Positions 40,089 through 49,300 of a DNA stretch of 64,000 nt are shown piece by piece. Made by a program: the position numbers and the translations under genes. Source of the stretch: DATCHW01 sp036508135 (GTDB lineage: Bacteria; Bacteroidota; Ignavibacteria; Tepidaquicellales; Tepidaquicellaceae). Every line of letters begins with the position of its first letter. Position 1 is the stretch's first letter. Below the pieces are notes generated by a model that saw only the letters and a program-made list of their open reading frames with translations, did not search any database and had not been told where the DNA came from. The stretch covers positions 62,001-126,000 of the forward strand of contig DATCHW010000020.1 of the NCBI GenBank assembly GCA_036508135.1, written 5' to 3'.

Positions 40089-40514
40089 ATGGCAAAAAAG
40101 ATAGTAGGATTTATTAAGTTGCAAATACCGGCCGGACAAGCAACTATGGCACCGCCGGTTGGACCTGCACTAGGTCAGCGTGGTGTTAATGGTATGGAAT
40201 TCTGTAAACAGTTCAATGCCAGAACGCAGGAAAAAAAAGGATTGATAATTCCGGTTGTTATTACAGTATATTCCGATAAGTCATTTACATTTATCACTAA
40301 AACCTCTCCTGCCCCGGTTCTCTTAATAAGAGCTGCCGGATTGGAAAAAGGTTCTGGTGTCCCAAATAAAACCAAGGTCGGAAAAGTAACTAAAAAACAG
40401 GTGCAGGAAATTGCAGAAACAAAAATGACCGACCTGAACGCACGCGATATAGAGCATGCTATGAGCATGATTGCCGGTACTGCAAGAAGTATGGGCATAA
40501 CAGTCGAAGGATAA
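40089..40514 (+). CDS. rplK: 50S ribosomal protein L11
   Basis: 141 residues, standard length. The N-terminal domain has IKLQIPAGQATMAPPVGPALGQRGVNGMEFCKQFN-type sequence, which binds the GTPase-associated centre. The C-terminal 23S rRNA-binding domain ends MSMIAGTARSMGITVEG. 29 bp after nusG. Confidence 0.97.
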   Translation: MAKKIVGFIKLQIPAGQATMAPPVGPALGQRGVNGMEFCKQFNARTQEKKGLIIPVVITVYSDKSFTFITKTSPAPVLLIRAAGLEKGSGVPNKTKVGKVTKKQVQEIAETKMTDLNARDIEHAMSMIAGTARSMGITVEG

Positions 40515-40565
40515 TTAAGATGTAATTCTATTTTGTAAAAAAAAGTATATAATTTTTTATTAATC

Positions 40566-41270
40566 ATGAAATTAACCAAAAAAGAAAAAGTAATAAAGAA
40601 AAACGAAGATTTTTCAAAATCTTATAAGATTACCGAAGCGGTAGATTTGGTAAAAAAATACGCTAAAACAAAATTTGATGAGTCAGTTGATATTGCAATG
40701 AGCCTTGGAGTTGACCCAAAACATGCAGATCAGGTTGTTAGAGGTACTGTTTCTCTTCCGCATGGCACAGGTAAAACAGTAAGAGTTCTCGTTATAGCGA
40801 AACCGGATAAACACGACGAGGCAAAGGAAGCCGGAGCAGATCACGTAGGATTTGAAGATTATTTGGCTAAAATTAAAGAAGGCTGGACTGATATTGATGT
40901 AATTATTGCAGCACCCGATGCAATGAGCGAACTGGGTAAATTAGGTAAAATACTCGGACCAAGAGGTCTGATGCCGAATCCCAAGAGCGGTACCGTAACC
41001 CCTAATGTCGGGCAGGCAGTGAAAGAAGTGAAAGCTGGTAAGATAGATTTCAGAGTTGATAAAAACGGAATAGTGCACGCTGCAATTGGCAAAGCATCGT
41101 TTGATAATGAAAAATTGGTTAATAATGTTATTACATTTATTAAAACTATTATTAAGCTGAAACCATCTGCTTCAAAAGGCACATATATAAAAAGCATCAC
41201 GGTTTCAAGTACAATGGGTCCGGGAGTTAAAATTGACAGGGCTCTTCCTGAACTAAAGGTTGCTGCTTAA
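40566..41270 (+). CDS. rplA: 50S ribosomal protein L1
   Basis: 234 residues, standard length. It carries PHGTGKTVRVLVIAK, the GPRGLMPNPKSGTVT rRNA-binding loop and the FRVDKNGIVHAAIGK segment. It forms the L1 stalk, and in many bacteria represses its own rplK-rplA message; no L1-site mimic was identified by eye in the leader. Confidence 0.97.
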   Translation: MKLTKKEKVIKKNEDFSKSYKITEAVDLVKKYAKTKFDESVDIAMSLGVDPKHADQVVRGTVSLPHGTGKTVRVLVIAKPDKHDEAKEAGADHVGFEDYLAKIKEGWTDIDVIIAAPDAMSELGKLGKILGPRGLMPNPKSGTVTPNVGQAVKEVKAGKIDFRVDKNGIVHAAIGKASFDNEKLVNNVITFIKTIIKLKPSASKGTYIKSITVSSTMGPGVKIDRALPELKVAA

Positions 41271-41361
41271 TATTAAAAAAAGAATTTACGCACTCTATTT
41301 ATATATTAGTTGAAAGACTAAAAAAAATGCTTCTACATTTTTTTAAAATATGAATTAAACT
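41271..41361 (+). promoter_or_regulatory. rplJ leader, likely L10 autoregulatory region
   Basis: A 91-bp gap between rplA and rplJ. In most bacteria the rplJ leader folds into the binding site for the L10-L12 complex. It is AT-rich here and I could not draw a convincing structure by eye, so the call rests on position. Confidence 0.3.
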
Positions 41362-41895
41362 ATGGAAAAAAGTAAAAAACTAGAGATAACCGATGACATT
41401 CTGAAGATGATAGATACTGCAGACGCTATTTACCTTATCGATTTTACGGGTATGACCGTTGAAAAGGTTGAAGCCCTTAGAGCTGAATTTTACAAAGGCG
41501 GAATAAGATATAAAGTAGTAAAAAATACTTTAGCGCTGCGCGCAATTAAACAATCTCAAAACTTTGCAAAGTATGAGGAAAAACTTAGTAGTTTTCTTAA
41601 AGGACCTACGGGAATTGTGTTCGCAGGAGATGATCCTGTTGCACCCGCAAAAATCATAAAAAAATTCTTTGATAAAGGCGAAAAACCGAAATTGAAAGCG
41701 GCAATTGTCGAATCAGAGATTTATGGTTCCGGAAAACTAGCTGAACTTGCTTTATTGTTGTCGAAGAATGAGCTGATTGCAGGTATATTATTATGTATGG
41801 AATCACCGGTATCCGGTATCGTTGGCTCAATAAATGCCGTTATGAGGGATTTATCGAGTGTAATAGAAGAGGCTGCAAAGAAAAAAGCAGCGTAA
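41362..41895 (+). CDS. rplJ: 50S ribosomal protein L10
   Basis: 177 residues. The N-terminal domain (LIDFTGMTVEKVEALRAEF, YKVVKNTLALRAI) binds 23S rRNA and L11. The C-terminal helix (ending VIEEAAKKKAA) anchors the L7/L12 dimers. Length and sequence order are normal. 46 bp before rplL. Confidence 0.96.
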   Translation: MEKSKKLEITDDILKMIDTADAIYLIDFTGMTVEKVEALRAEFYKGGIRYKVVKNTLALRAIKQSQNFAKYEEKLSSFLKGPTGIVFAGDDPVAPAKIIKKFFDKGEKPKLKAAIVESEIYGSGKLAELALLLSKNELIAGILLCMESPVSGIVGSINAVMRDLSSVIEEAAKKKAA

Positions 41896-41941
41896 TTAAT
41901 TTTAAAAAAGAATTAGAAATTTAAATTTAAAGGAATAAAAA

Positions 41942-42313
41942 ATGTCAAAAGTAGAAGAATTATTAGAACAGATATCAAATTTAACCCTCTTAGAGGCATC
42001 TGAATTAAAGAAGGCTCTTGAAGATAAATTCGGAGTAACAGCAGCAGCACCGGTAATGATGGCAGGAGCCGCACCCACAGCCGCTGCACCAGTTGAAGAA
42101 AAAACCGAATTCACAGTAGTTTTAGCAGAAGTTGGCACTCAAAAGATCAATGTTATTAAAGCAGTTAAAAATGCAACTGGTCTTGGCTTAACTGAAGCAA
42201 AAGCACTCGTAGAAGGTGCTCCAAAGCCTGTAAAAGAAAATATATCCAAAGCAGAGGCTGAAAAATTGAAAGCAGATTTAGAAGCCGCAGGCGCAAAAGT
42301 AGAGTTAAAGTAA
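41942..42313 (+). CDS. rplL: 50S ribosomal protein L7/L12
   Basis: 123 residues. An N-terminal dimerisation domain (VEELLEQISNLTLLEASELKK), an Ala/Pro-rich hinge (about 38-52) and a C-terminal factor-binding domain (EFTVVLAEVGTQKINVIKAV, GLGLTEAKALVEGAPKPVKE). It recruits translation GTPases. AAAGGAATAAAA upstream gives a usable ribosome binding site. Confidence 0.97.
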   Translation: MSKVEELLEQISNLTLLEASELKKALEDKFGVTAAAPVMMAGAAPTAAAPVEEKTEFTVVLAEVGTQKINVIKAVKNATGLGLTEAKALVEGAPKPVKENISKAEAEKLKADLEAAGAKVELK

Positions 42314-42357
42314 AATCTTTTTTTGAATAACAAAATAACTATTTTAAATATAATCAC

Positions 42358-42407
42358 AAAAGTAATCCCGTCTTCTAAAACTTTTAGAAGCTACGGGATT
42401 ACTTTTT
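42358..42407 (+). terminator. Attenuator-like hairpin between rplL and rpoB
   Basis: A long two-part hairpin. The outer stem AAAAGTAATCCCG pairs with CGGGATTACTTTT, and the inner stem CTTCTAAAA pairs with TTTTAGAAG. The structure runs into TTTTT. Placement between rplL and rpoB, 26 bp before the rpoB start, matches the partial terminator known here in other bacteria. Confidence 0.8.
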
Positions 42408-42433
42408 AAATTTCTCAGGAGAAATTTTTTAAT

Positions 42434-45400
42434 ATGGAAAATAATCAGAATAATTTAGGGCTAAAACAAATTAACCCTAAAAACAAAAGATTAACTTTTT
42501 CTAAAGCTAATATTCATTTAGATCCTCCGGATTTACTTAATGTTCAGGTAAAATCATACAATGATTTCCTTCAAGAGGATGTCCCGATTAGCAAGAGGAA
42601 ATCGCAGGGTCTGCAAGCAGTGTTCGAAAATAACTTCCCGATTACAGATTCCCGGGAAACTGCTTTACTGGAATTTGTAGAGTATTACTTAGAAAAGCCG
42701 CCTTACAACATGAAAGAATGTCAGGAGCAGGGACTAACTTTTGCAGTACCGGTAAAAGTGAAATTGAGATTATCTACAAAACCGAACGCAGCCGCAAAAG
42801 ATTTTAACCACGTGCTCGAGCAGGATGTCTATTTAGGGAATCTTCCTTACATGACTCTTAGAGGCAGTTTTATTATCAACGGAGCTGAAAGAGTTATAGT
42901 AAGCCAGCTTCATAGATCACCCGGTGTTGTATTTAGTGAATCTACACATGCTAACGGAACTAAACTATTTTCAGCAAGAGTAATTCCTTATAAAGGTTCA
43001 TGGGTCGAGTTTACAACGGATATTAATGACCTTCTTTATGCCTATGTTGATAGAAAAAAGAAATTTTACTTCTCAACTCTCTTAAAAGCACTGGGCATAA
43101 ATGATAAAATACAAATGCTCGAACTCTTCAATTTGGTTGAAAAAGTCGAAATAACAAATAAAAACTATCTTGATTTTGTAGGTAGATTGACTGCTGAAAA
43201 TGTCGTTGATACGGAAACAGGTGCAGATATGGAAATCTCTGAAAATACTGAACTCACTGATGAGCAACTTCTAACTATCGTAAATTATAAAATTAGGAAA
43301 ATCAATCTCTTTAAAAAAGATGCAACCGATGGCGAAAAGGTTATATTTAAAACAGTATTAAGTGATGATGAAGAAACTGATGTAATTGAAAAAACTGAAA
43401 ACGAAAAACCTGCCAAAGGAAAAAGCTCTAATTACTATATTGATTCTGAAGGCGAAAGTGCCAGAAGTTATATTGAAAAACAATTCTTCAATGCTAAAAA
43501 ATATGATTTAGGAGATGTCGGAAGATATAAAATAAACAGAAAACTGAACCTGAATATCGACCCTGTTATAACAATATTAACACTTGATGATATAGTAGCG
43601 CTTATCACTTTTATAAAAGAATTAATTGATGGAAAAAGGGAAGTGGATGATATTGACCATTTAGGAAATAGAAGGGTCAGAACCGTAAATGAACAATTGT
43701 CACAACAATTTGCATTAGGTCTTTCGAGAATGACAAGAACCATTAGGGAAAAAATGAGCATTCACGACGACGAGAACCTTACTCCAATAAGATTAATAAG
43801 CGCGAGACCAATTACGAGTGCACTTTCTTCGTTCTTTGGAACAAGTCAGCTATCTCAATTTATGGATCAAACTAACCCTCTCGCAGAGATGACACACAAG
43901 AGAAGAATCAGTGCTCTAGGACCCGGCGGTTTGTCGAGGGAAAGAGCCGGTTTCGAAGTCAGGGACGTTCACTATACTCACTATGGAAGATTATGTCCGA
44001 TAGAAACTCCCGAAGGTCCGAACATTGGTCTGATTTCTTCTCTTACAATACACTCTAGAGTTAACAATCTTGGTTTTATAGAAACACCTTATCGCAAAGT
44101 TGTTAATGGTAAAGTGACAGATGAAATTGAATTCCTTTCTGCAGATAATGAAGATAATTTCAGGATTGCTCAAGCAAATGCTGAAATGGATAATAAAAAT
44201 AATCTGTTAAGTTTGAAAATTAAAGCACGTTTTAAAGGTGATTTCCCGATGCTTAAACCGGATGAAATTGACTTTATGGACGTTGCAACTAATCAAATTG
44301 TTAGTGCCGCAGCCGCATTGATTCCTTTCCTCGAACACGATGATGCAAACCGAGCCCTTATGGGAAGTAATATGCAGAGACAAGCAGTACCCCTTCTAAG
44401 ACCGGAAGCACCTATCGTAGGAACTGGATTTGAGGAAATTGTAGCACGCGATTCAAGGTCAATGATCCTCGCTGAAGCTGATGGAATAATTGAAAGCGTT
44501 TCATCCGACAGGATAACTGCAAAATATAATATAAAAGAAGATTCCGATGAGAGTTTACTAAGTTTCGATGATAAAAGAACAGTAGAATATAATTTAGTAA
44601 AATTCTTGAGAACAAATCAGGACACTTCTATTAACCAAAGACCTGTAGTTACAGAAGGTCAGCGGGTAAAAAAAGGTGACATTCTCGCAGATGGTTCTTC
44701 AACACAAAATGGTGAACTTGCATTAGGAAGAAATATCCTTGTAGCATTTATGCCATGGAGAGGGTATAATTATGAAGATGCTATCGTTATCAGCGAAAGA
44801 GTTGTATCTAAAGATATTTTCACTTCAATTCATATCGAAGAATTCAGCCTCGAAGTGAGAGATACTAAACGAGGCGAAGAGGAACTTACAAAAGAAATTC
44901 CGAATGTAAGCGAAGAAGCAACAAAGGACCTTGATGAGAACGGTATCGTTAGGATAGGAGCTGAAGTTAAAGAGGGTGATATATTGATTGGAAAAGTTAC
45001 ACCGAAAGGTGAAACCGAACCTACACCGGAAGAAAAACTTCTCAGAGCAATCTTTGGTGATAAAGCAGGCGATGTAAAAGATGCTTCTTTAAGGGCAACT
45101 CCCGGACTAAAAGGAATAGTTATCAATAAAAAATTATTCGCAAGAAAGACAAGAGATACCGAAGGTAAACGTGAAGAAAAGAAAAGAATAGATAAATATG
45201 AATCGGAAAGAAAAAGAGAAGTAAGAGATCTCAATATGAAATTTGCCGATAAATTAGGAATACTTCTCGAAGGCAAAGATTGCGTAGGAATTTATGATAC
45301 AAAAGGGAATGATATATTGAGGAAGAATACTACTTTTAAAAGAGAGACCTTTATTAATCTCATCGAAAATCACGGTTATGATTTCAAGGACTTCGATTTT

Positions 45401-46270
45401 GAAGAACCCTGGACTTCATATAAAAGAGCAATATCGCTTATTCCCGATATGTTCAAGAATTACAATTACAAGTATGTTGAAATTGAAGAAAAATATAAAA
45501 GACTTAAAGTAAAAGTTACGCTTGGTGACGAATTACCAACAGGCGTTGTAAAACTCGCAAAGGTTTATGTGGCTAAGAAAAGAAAATTATCGGTTGGTGA
45601 TAAAATGGCTGGAAGACACGGAAATAAAGGTGTTGTAGCAAAAATCGTTCCGCAGGAAGATATGCCGTTTATGCCGGATGGTACACCCATAGATATAGTC
45701 CTTAATCCGTTAGGAGTGCCCTCAAGAATGAATCTTGGTCAGTTATATGAGACCGCACTCGGTTGGGTTGGCGAAAAATTAGGTGTTAAATTTGCAACGC
45801 CGATTTTTGACGGAGCCAGTGTCGAACAGATTCAGGATTTTCTTGTAAGAAATGAACTGCCAAGTAATTCAAGAACAGACTTATTTGACGGCAGATCAGG
45901 AGAAAAATTTGACCAACAAGTAACCATAGGGTATATTTATATGCTTAAATTATCCCACCTTGTTGATGATAAAATACACGCTCGTTCCATTGGACCATAT
46001 TCTCTTATTACTCAGCAGCCATTAGGCGGAAAAGCCCAGTTCGGCGGTCAGAGATTCGGAGAAATGGAATGCTGGGCATTACAAGGTTACGGTGCTGCTA
46101 ACATTCTGCAGGAAATGTTAACTATCAAAAGCGATGACGTTGCAGGCAGAAGTAAAGCATACGAAGCAATTATAAAAGGAGATAACCTCCCTGAACCAAG
46201 TGTTCCTGAATCTTTCAATGTATTGATGAAAGAATTACAAGGACTATGTTTAGACGTTAATATGGAATAA
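42434..46270 (+). CDS. rpoB: DNA-directed RNA polymerase subunit beta
   Basis: 1278 residues, a normal length for Bacteroidota. Recognisable blocks: the rifampicin region FFGTSQLSQFMDQTNPLAEM ... HKRRISALGPGGLSRERAGFEVRDVH, HYGRLCPIETPEGPNIGLI, the PWRGYNYEDAIVISE catalytic-side motif, KLSVGDKMAGRHGNKGVV and the C-terminal QPLGGKAQFGGQRFGEMECWALQGYGA clamp. It has the Gln/Asp/His/Arg/Ser residues typical of a rifampicin-sensitive enzyme. Forms the catalytic core with RpoC, 44 bp downstream. Confidence 0.98.
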   Translation: MENNQNNLGLKQINPKNKRLTFSKANIHLDPPDLLNVQVKSYNDFLQEDVPISKRKSQGLQAVFENNFPITDSRETALLEFVEYYLEKPPYNMKECQEQGLTFAVPVKVKLRLSTKPNAAAKDFNHVLEQDVYLGNLPYMTLRGSFIINGAERVIVSQLHRSPGVVFSESTHANGTKLFSARVIPYKGSWVEFTTDINDLLYAYVDRKKKFYFSTLLKALGINDKIQMLELFNLVEKVEITNKNYLDFVGRLTAENVVDTETGADMEISENTELTDEQLLTIVNYKIRKINLFKKDATDGEKVIFKTVLSDDEETDVIEKTENEKPAKGKSSNYYIDSEGESARSYIEKQFFNAKKYDLGDVGRYKINRKLNLNIDPVITILTLDDIVALITFIKELIDGKREVDDIDHLGNRRVRTVNEQLSQQFALGLSRMTRTIREKMSIHDDENLTPIRLISARPITSALSSFFGTSQLSQFMDQTNPLAEMTHKRRISALGPGGLSRERAGFEVRDVHYTHYGRLCPIETPEGPNIGLISSLTIHSRVNNLGFIETPYRKVVNGKVTDEIEFLSADNEDNFRIAQANAEMDNKNNLLSLKIKARFKGDFPMLKPDEIDFMDVATNQIVSAAAALIPFLEHDDANRALMGSNMQRQAVPLLRPEAPIVGTGFEEIVARDSRSMILAEADGIIESVSSDRITAKYNIKEDSDESLLSFDDKRTVEYNLVKFLRTNQDTSINQRPVVTEGQRVKKGDILADGSSTQNGELALGRNILVAFMPWRGYNYEDAIVISERVVSKDIFTSIHIEEFSLEVRDTKRGEEELTKEIPNVSEEATKDLDENGIVRIGAEVKEGDILIGKVTPKGETEPTPEEKLLRAIFGDKAGDVKDASLRATPGLKGIVINKKLFARKTRDTEGKREEKKRIDKYESERKREVRDLNMKFADKLGILLEGKDCVGIYDTKGNDILRKNTTFKRETFINLIENHGYDFKDFDFEEPWTSYKRAISLIPDMFKNYNYKYVEIEEKYKRLKVKVTLGDELPTGVVKLAKVYVAKKRKLSVGDKMAGRHGNKGVVAKIVPQEDMPFMPDGTPIDIVLNPLGVPSRMNLGQLYETALGWVGEKLGVKFATPIFDGASVEQIQDFLVRNELPSNSRTDLFDGRSGEKFDQQVTIGYIYMLKLSHLVDDKIHARSIGPYSLITQQPLGGKAQFGGQRFGEMECWALQGYGAANILQEMLTIKSDDVAGRSKAYEAIIKGDNLPEPSVPESFNVLMKELQGLCLDVNME

Positions 46271-46314
46271 GTAAAATCATTCTTAAAAGTTTAAAATTAT
46301 AAAAAGAGGTAATA

Positions 46315-49300
46315 ATGGCATTAAAAATAGAATTAAAAAGGAAGCGGGTTACAAAGATTACTATCAATCTGGCTTCCACAGAATCTATTATTGGGAATTC
46401 TTATGGAGAGGTTACGAAGCCGGAAACAATAAATTACAGGACATTTAAACCTGACAAAGATGGTTTGTTTTGTGAAAAAATCTTCGGTCCTGTAAAAGAC
46501 TGGGAATGCCATTGCGGGAAATACAAAGGAATCAGATATAAAGGTATAGTCTGCGACAGATGCGGAGTAGAAATAAACCTGAAAAGCGTCCGCCGTGACA
46601 GAATGGGGCACATATCATTATGCGTTCCGGTTGTACATATTTGGTACTTCCGTTCTATGCCTTCAAAAATCGGATATGTCCTGGGAATCTCTTCCAAAGA
46701 ACTCGAACGAATCATATATTATGAAACTTATGTAGTCGTAAATCCCGGAAATATTGTGGAAGAGGGTAAGCCCAAATTTAGAAGAATGCAGCTGATAACG
46801 GAAGAAGAATATCTTGATGCTTTTGGTAGAATGAGCGAAGCAGAGCATTTGCTTGATGACGATGATCCGAAAAAGTTTGTTGCAGATCAAGGCGGACATG
46901 CTATTAAAGCATTGCTTCGTTCTGTAAAACTCGAGGAAGATATTCTAAGACTCAGAAATGAACTCGATGAAGATCCTTCTGCGTTGAAAAAAGCCGAAAA
47001 TATAAAAAGATTAAGGGTCATAGAATCTTTCAAACTGAAATTAGGCGGTAAACTAAATAAACCTGAATGGATGGTGCTTGATGTAGTTCCTGTAATTCCT
47101 CCGGAACTAAGACCTCTGGTTCCGTTGGAAGGCGGAAGATTTGCTACCAGTGACCTGAATGATCTTTACAGAAGAGTTATAATAAGAAATAACAGATTAA
47201 AAAGATTAATGGATATCAAAGCCCCTGAAGTGATTTTAAGAAATGAAAAAAGAATGCTTCAGGAAGCTGTAGATGCTTTGCTGGATAACTCAAGAAGAGT
47301 TACGGCAGTGAAATCAGAAAACAGGGCTTTAAAATCTTTATCGGATATTTTGAAAGGAAAACAAGGAAGGTTCAGACAGAATCTTCTGGGTAAGAGGGTT
47401 GACTATTCAGGACGTTCAGTCATCGTTGTAGGTCCGGAATTGAAATTACACCAGTGCGGAATCCCGAAAGATATGGCTCTTGAATTATTTAAACCGTTCG
47501 TTATCAGAAGATTGATTGACAGGGACTACGTAAAGACTGTAAAGAGTGCAAAGAAAATGATTGATAAGAGAACTCCGGAAGTATGGGATATACTCGAAAA
47601 TGTTATTGATGGTCATCCCATCATGCTGAACAGAGCTCCTACGCTCCACCGTTTAAGTATTCAGGCATTCCAGCCGATACTTATAGAAGGCAAAGCTATC
47701 ACACTTCATCCGTTCGTTTGTATAGCATTCAATGCTGACTTTGACGGTGACCAGATGGCAGTTCACGTTCCGCTTTCTTATGATTCACAACTCGAAGCAT
47801 CAGTACTTATGCTCTCAACACATAATATCCTTTCTCCTCAAAATGGAAATCCAATTATTATTCCTAATCAGGAATTAATTCTCGGTGTATATTACCTCAC
47901 TAAAGAGCAAAAAGGCGATATCGGAGAAGGAAAAATATTCTCATCTCCTGAAGAAGTAATAATTGCATTACAAAATAAAAAGCTCGGACTTCATGCGAGA
48001 ATTAAAGTTAGGGTAAAAGGCGAAATGTTCTCCACCACTACAGGCAGAGTAATTTTCAACGAAATCGTACCTGATGAATATAAAGAATATATTCCTTTTA
48101 TTAACGAATTACTGAAGAAGAAAAAAGTAATCGAAATTATTGGAAATATATATAAGAAAGTAGGAAATCTGAAAACAGCCGTGTTCTTGGATAAACTAAA
48201 AGAACTTGGATTCAAGTATGCAACAGACGGCGGTCTTTCGGTAAATATTGATGATATAGAAGTTCCCGGTGAAAAGAAAAAAATTATCGAAGATGCATTA
48301 AAAAGAGTTGATAATATTGAAAAATCCAAATCAAGAGGAATAATTTCCGAGAATGAAAGATATAATAAAGTTATTGATATCTGGACTCACGTTCGTGATC
48401 AGGTAAAGAATCATTTGATGGAAAATCTGAAAAATTCGAAGGATGGATTTAATTCTCTGCATATGATGATCGACTCCGGTGCAAGAGGATCGGCAGAACA
48501 GGTCAGCCAGCTTGCAGGTATGAGAGGACTTATGCAGAAACCTCAGAAATCTTTAACAGGTCAGTCAGGCGAAATTATTGAAAATCCGATTATTGCAAAC
48601 TTCAAGGAAGGGCTTTCCATCCTCGAGTACTTTATATCAACACACGGTGCAAGAAAAGGTCTTGCTGATACAGCATTAAAAACTGCAGATGCAGGTTATC
48701 TGACAAGAAGGCTTGTCGATGTAGCGCAGGATGTTATAATCAATGAAGATGACTGCGGAACCATAAGAGGCGTTCCTACCGAAGCTCTTAAAGAAGGTGA
48801 AGACGTAAAAGAACCTCTCGCAGAAAGGATACTTGGAAGAGTAGCCGTTAACGATGTTGTTGACCCAAGAAGCAAGAAGATTTTAGTAAAAGCAGGCGAA
48901 GAAATTGATGAAGATATTGCACAGTCAATAGCTGATTCTCCTATTACAACGGTTGAAATCAGGTCAGTATTGACCTGCGAAACCAAAAGAGGTGTATGCG
49001 CCAAGTGTTACGGAAGAAATCTTTCAACTGGTAAAATGGTGCAGACAGGTGAAGCGGTAGGTATCATTGCCGCACAGTCAATCGGTGAACCAGGTACTCA
49101 GCTTACTTTAAGAACTTTCCACATCGGAGGTACTGCAAGTAAAATTGTTACCCAATCAAACATCCACTCAAAATTCGAAGGAAAAGTAAAATTCGAAAAT
49201 ATGAGGATGGTTGAGTATAAAGGTTCTGACGGTGATAAATTCATTTCTCTAAGCAGAAACGGTGTTATTAATATTATTGAAGATTCCGGAGAAATTCTCA

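Noticed and set aside
39546..40139. A 197-codon minus-strand ORF across nusG-rplK
   Set aside because: It is antisense to two well-conserved genes and spans their boundary.
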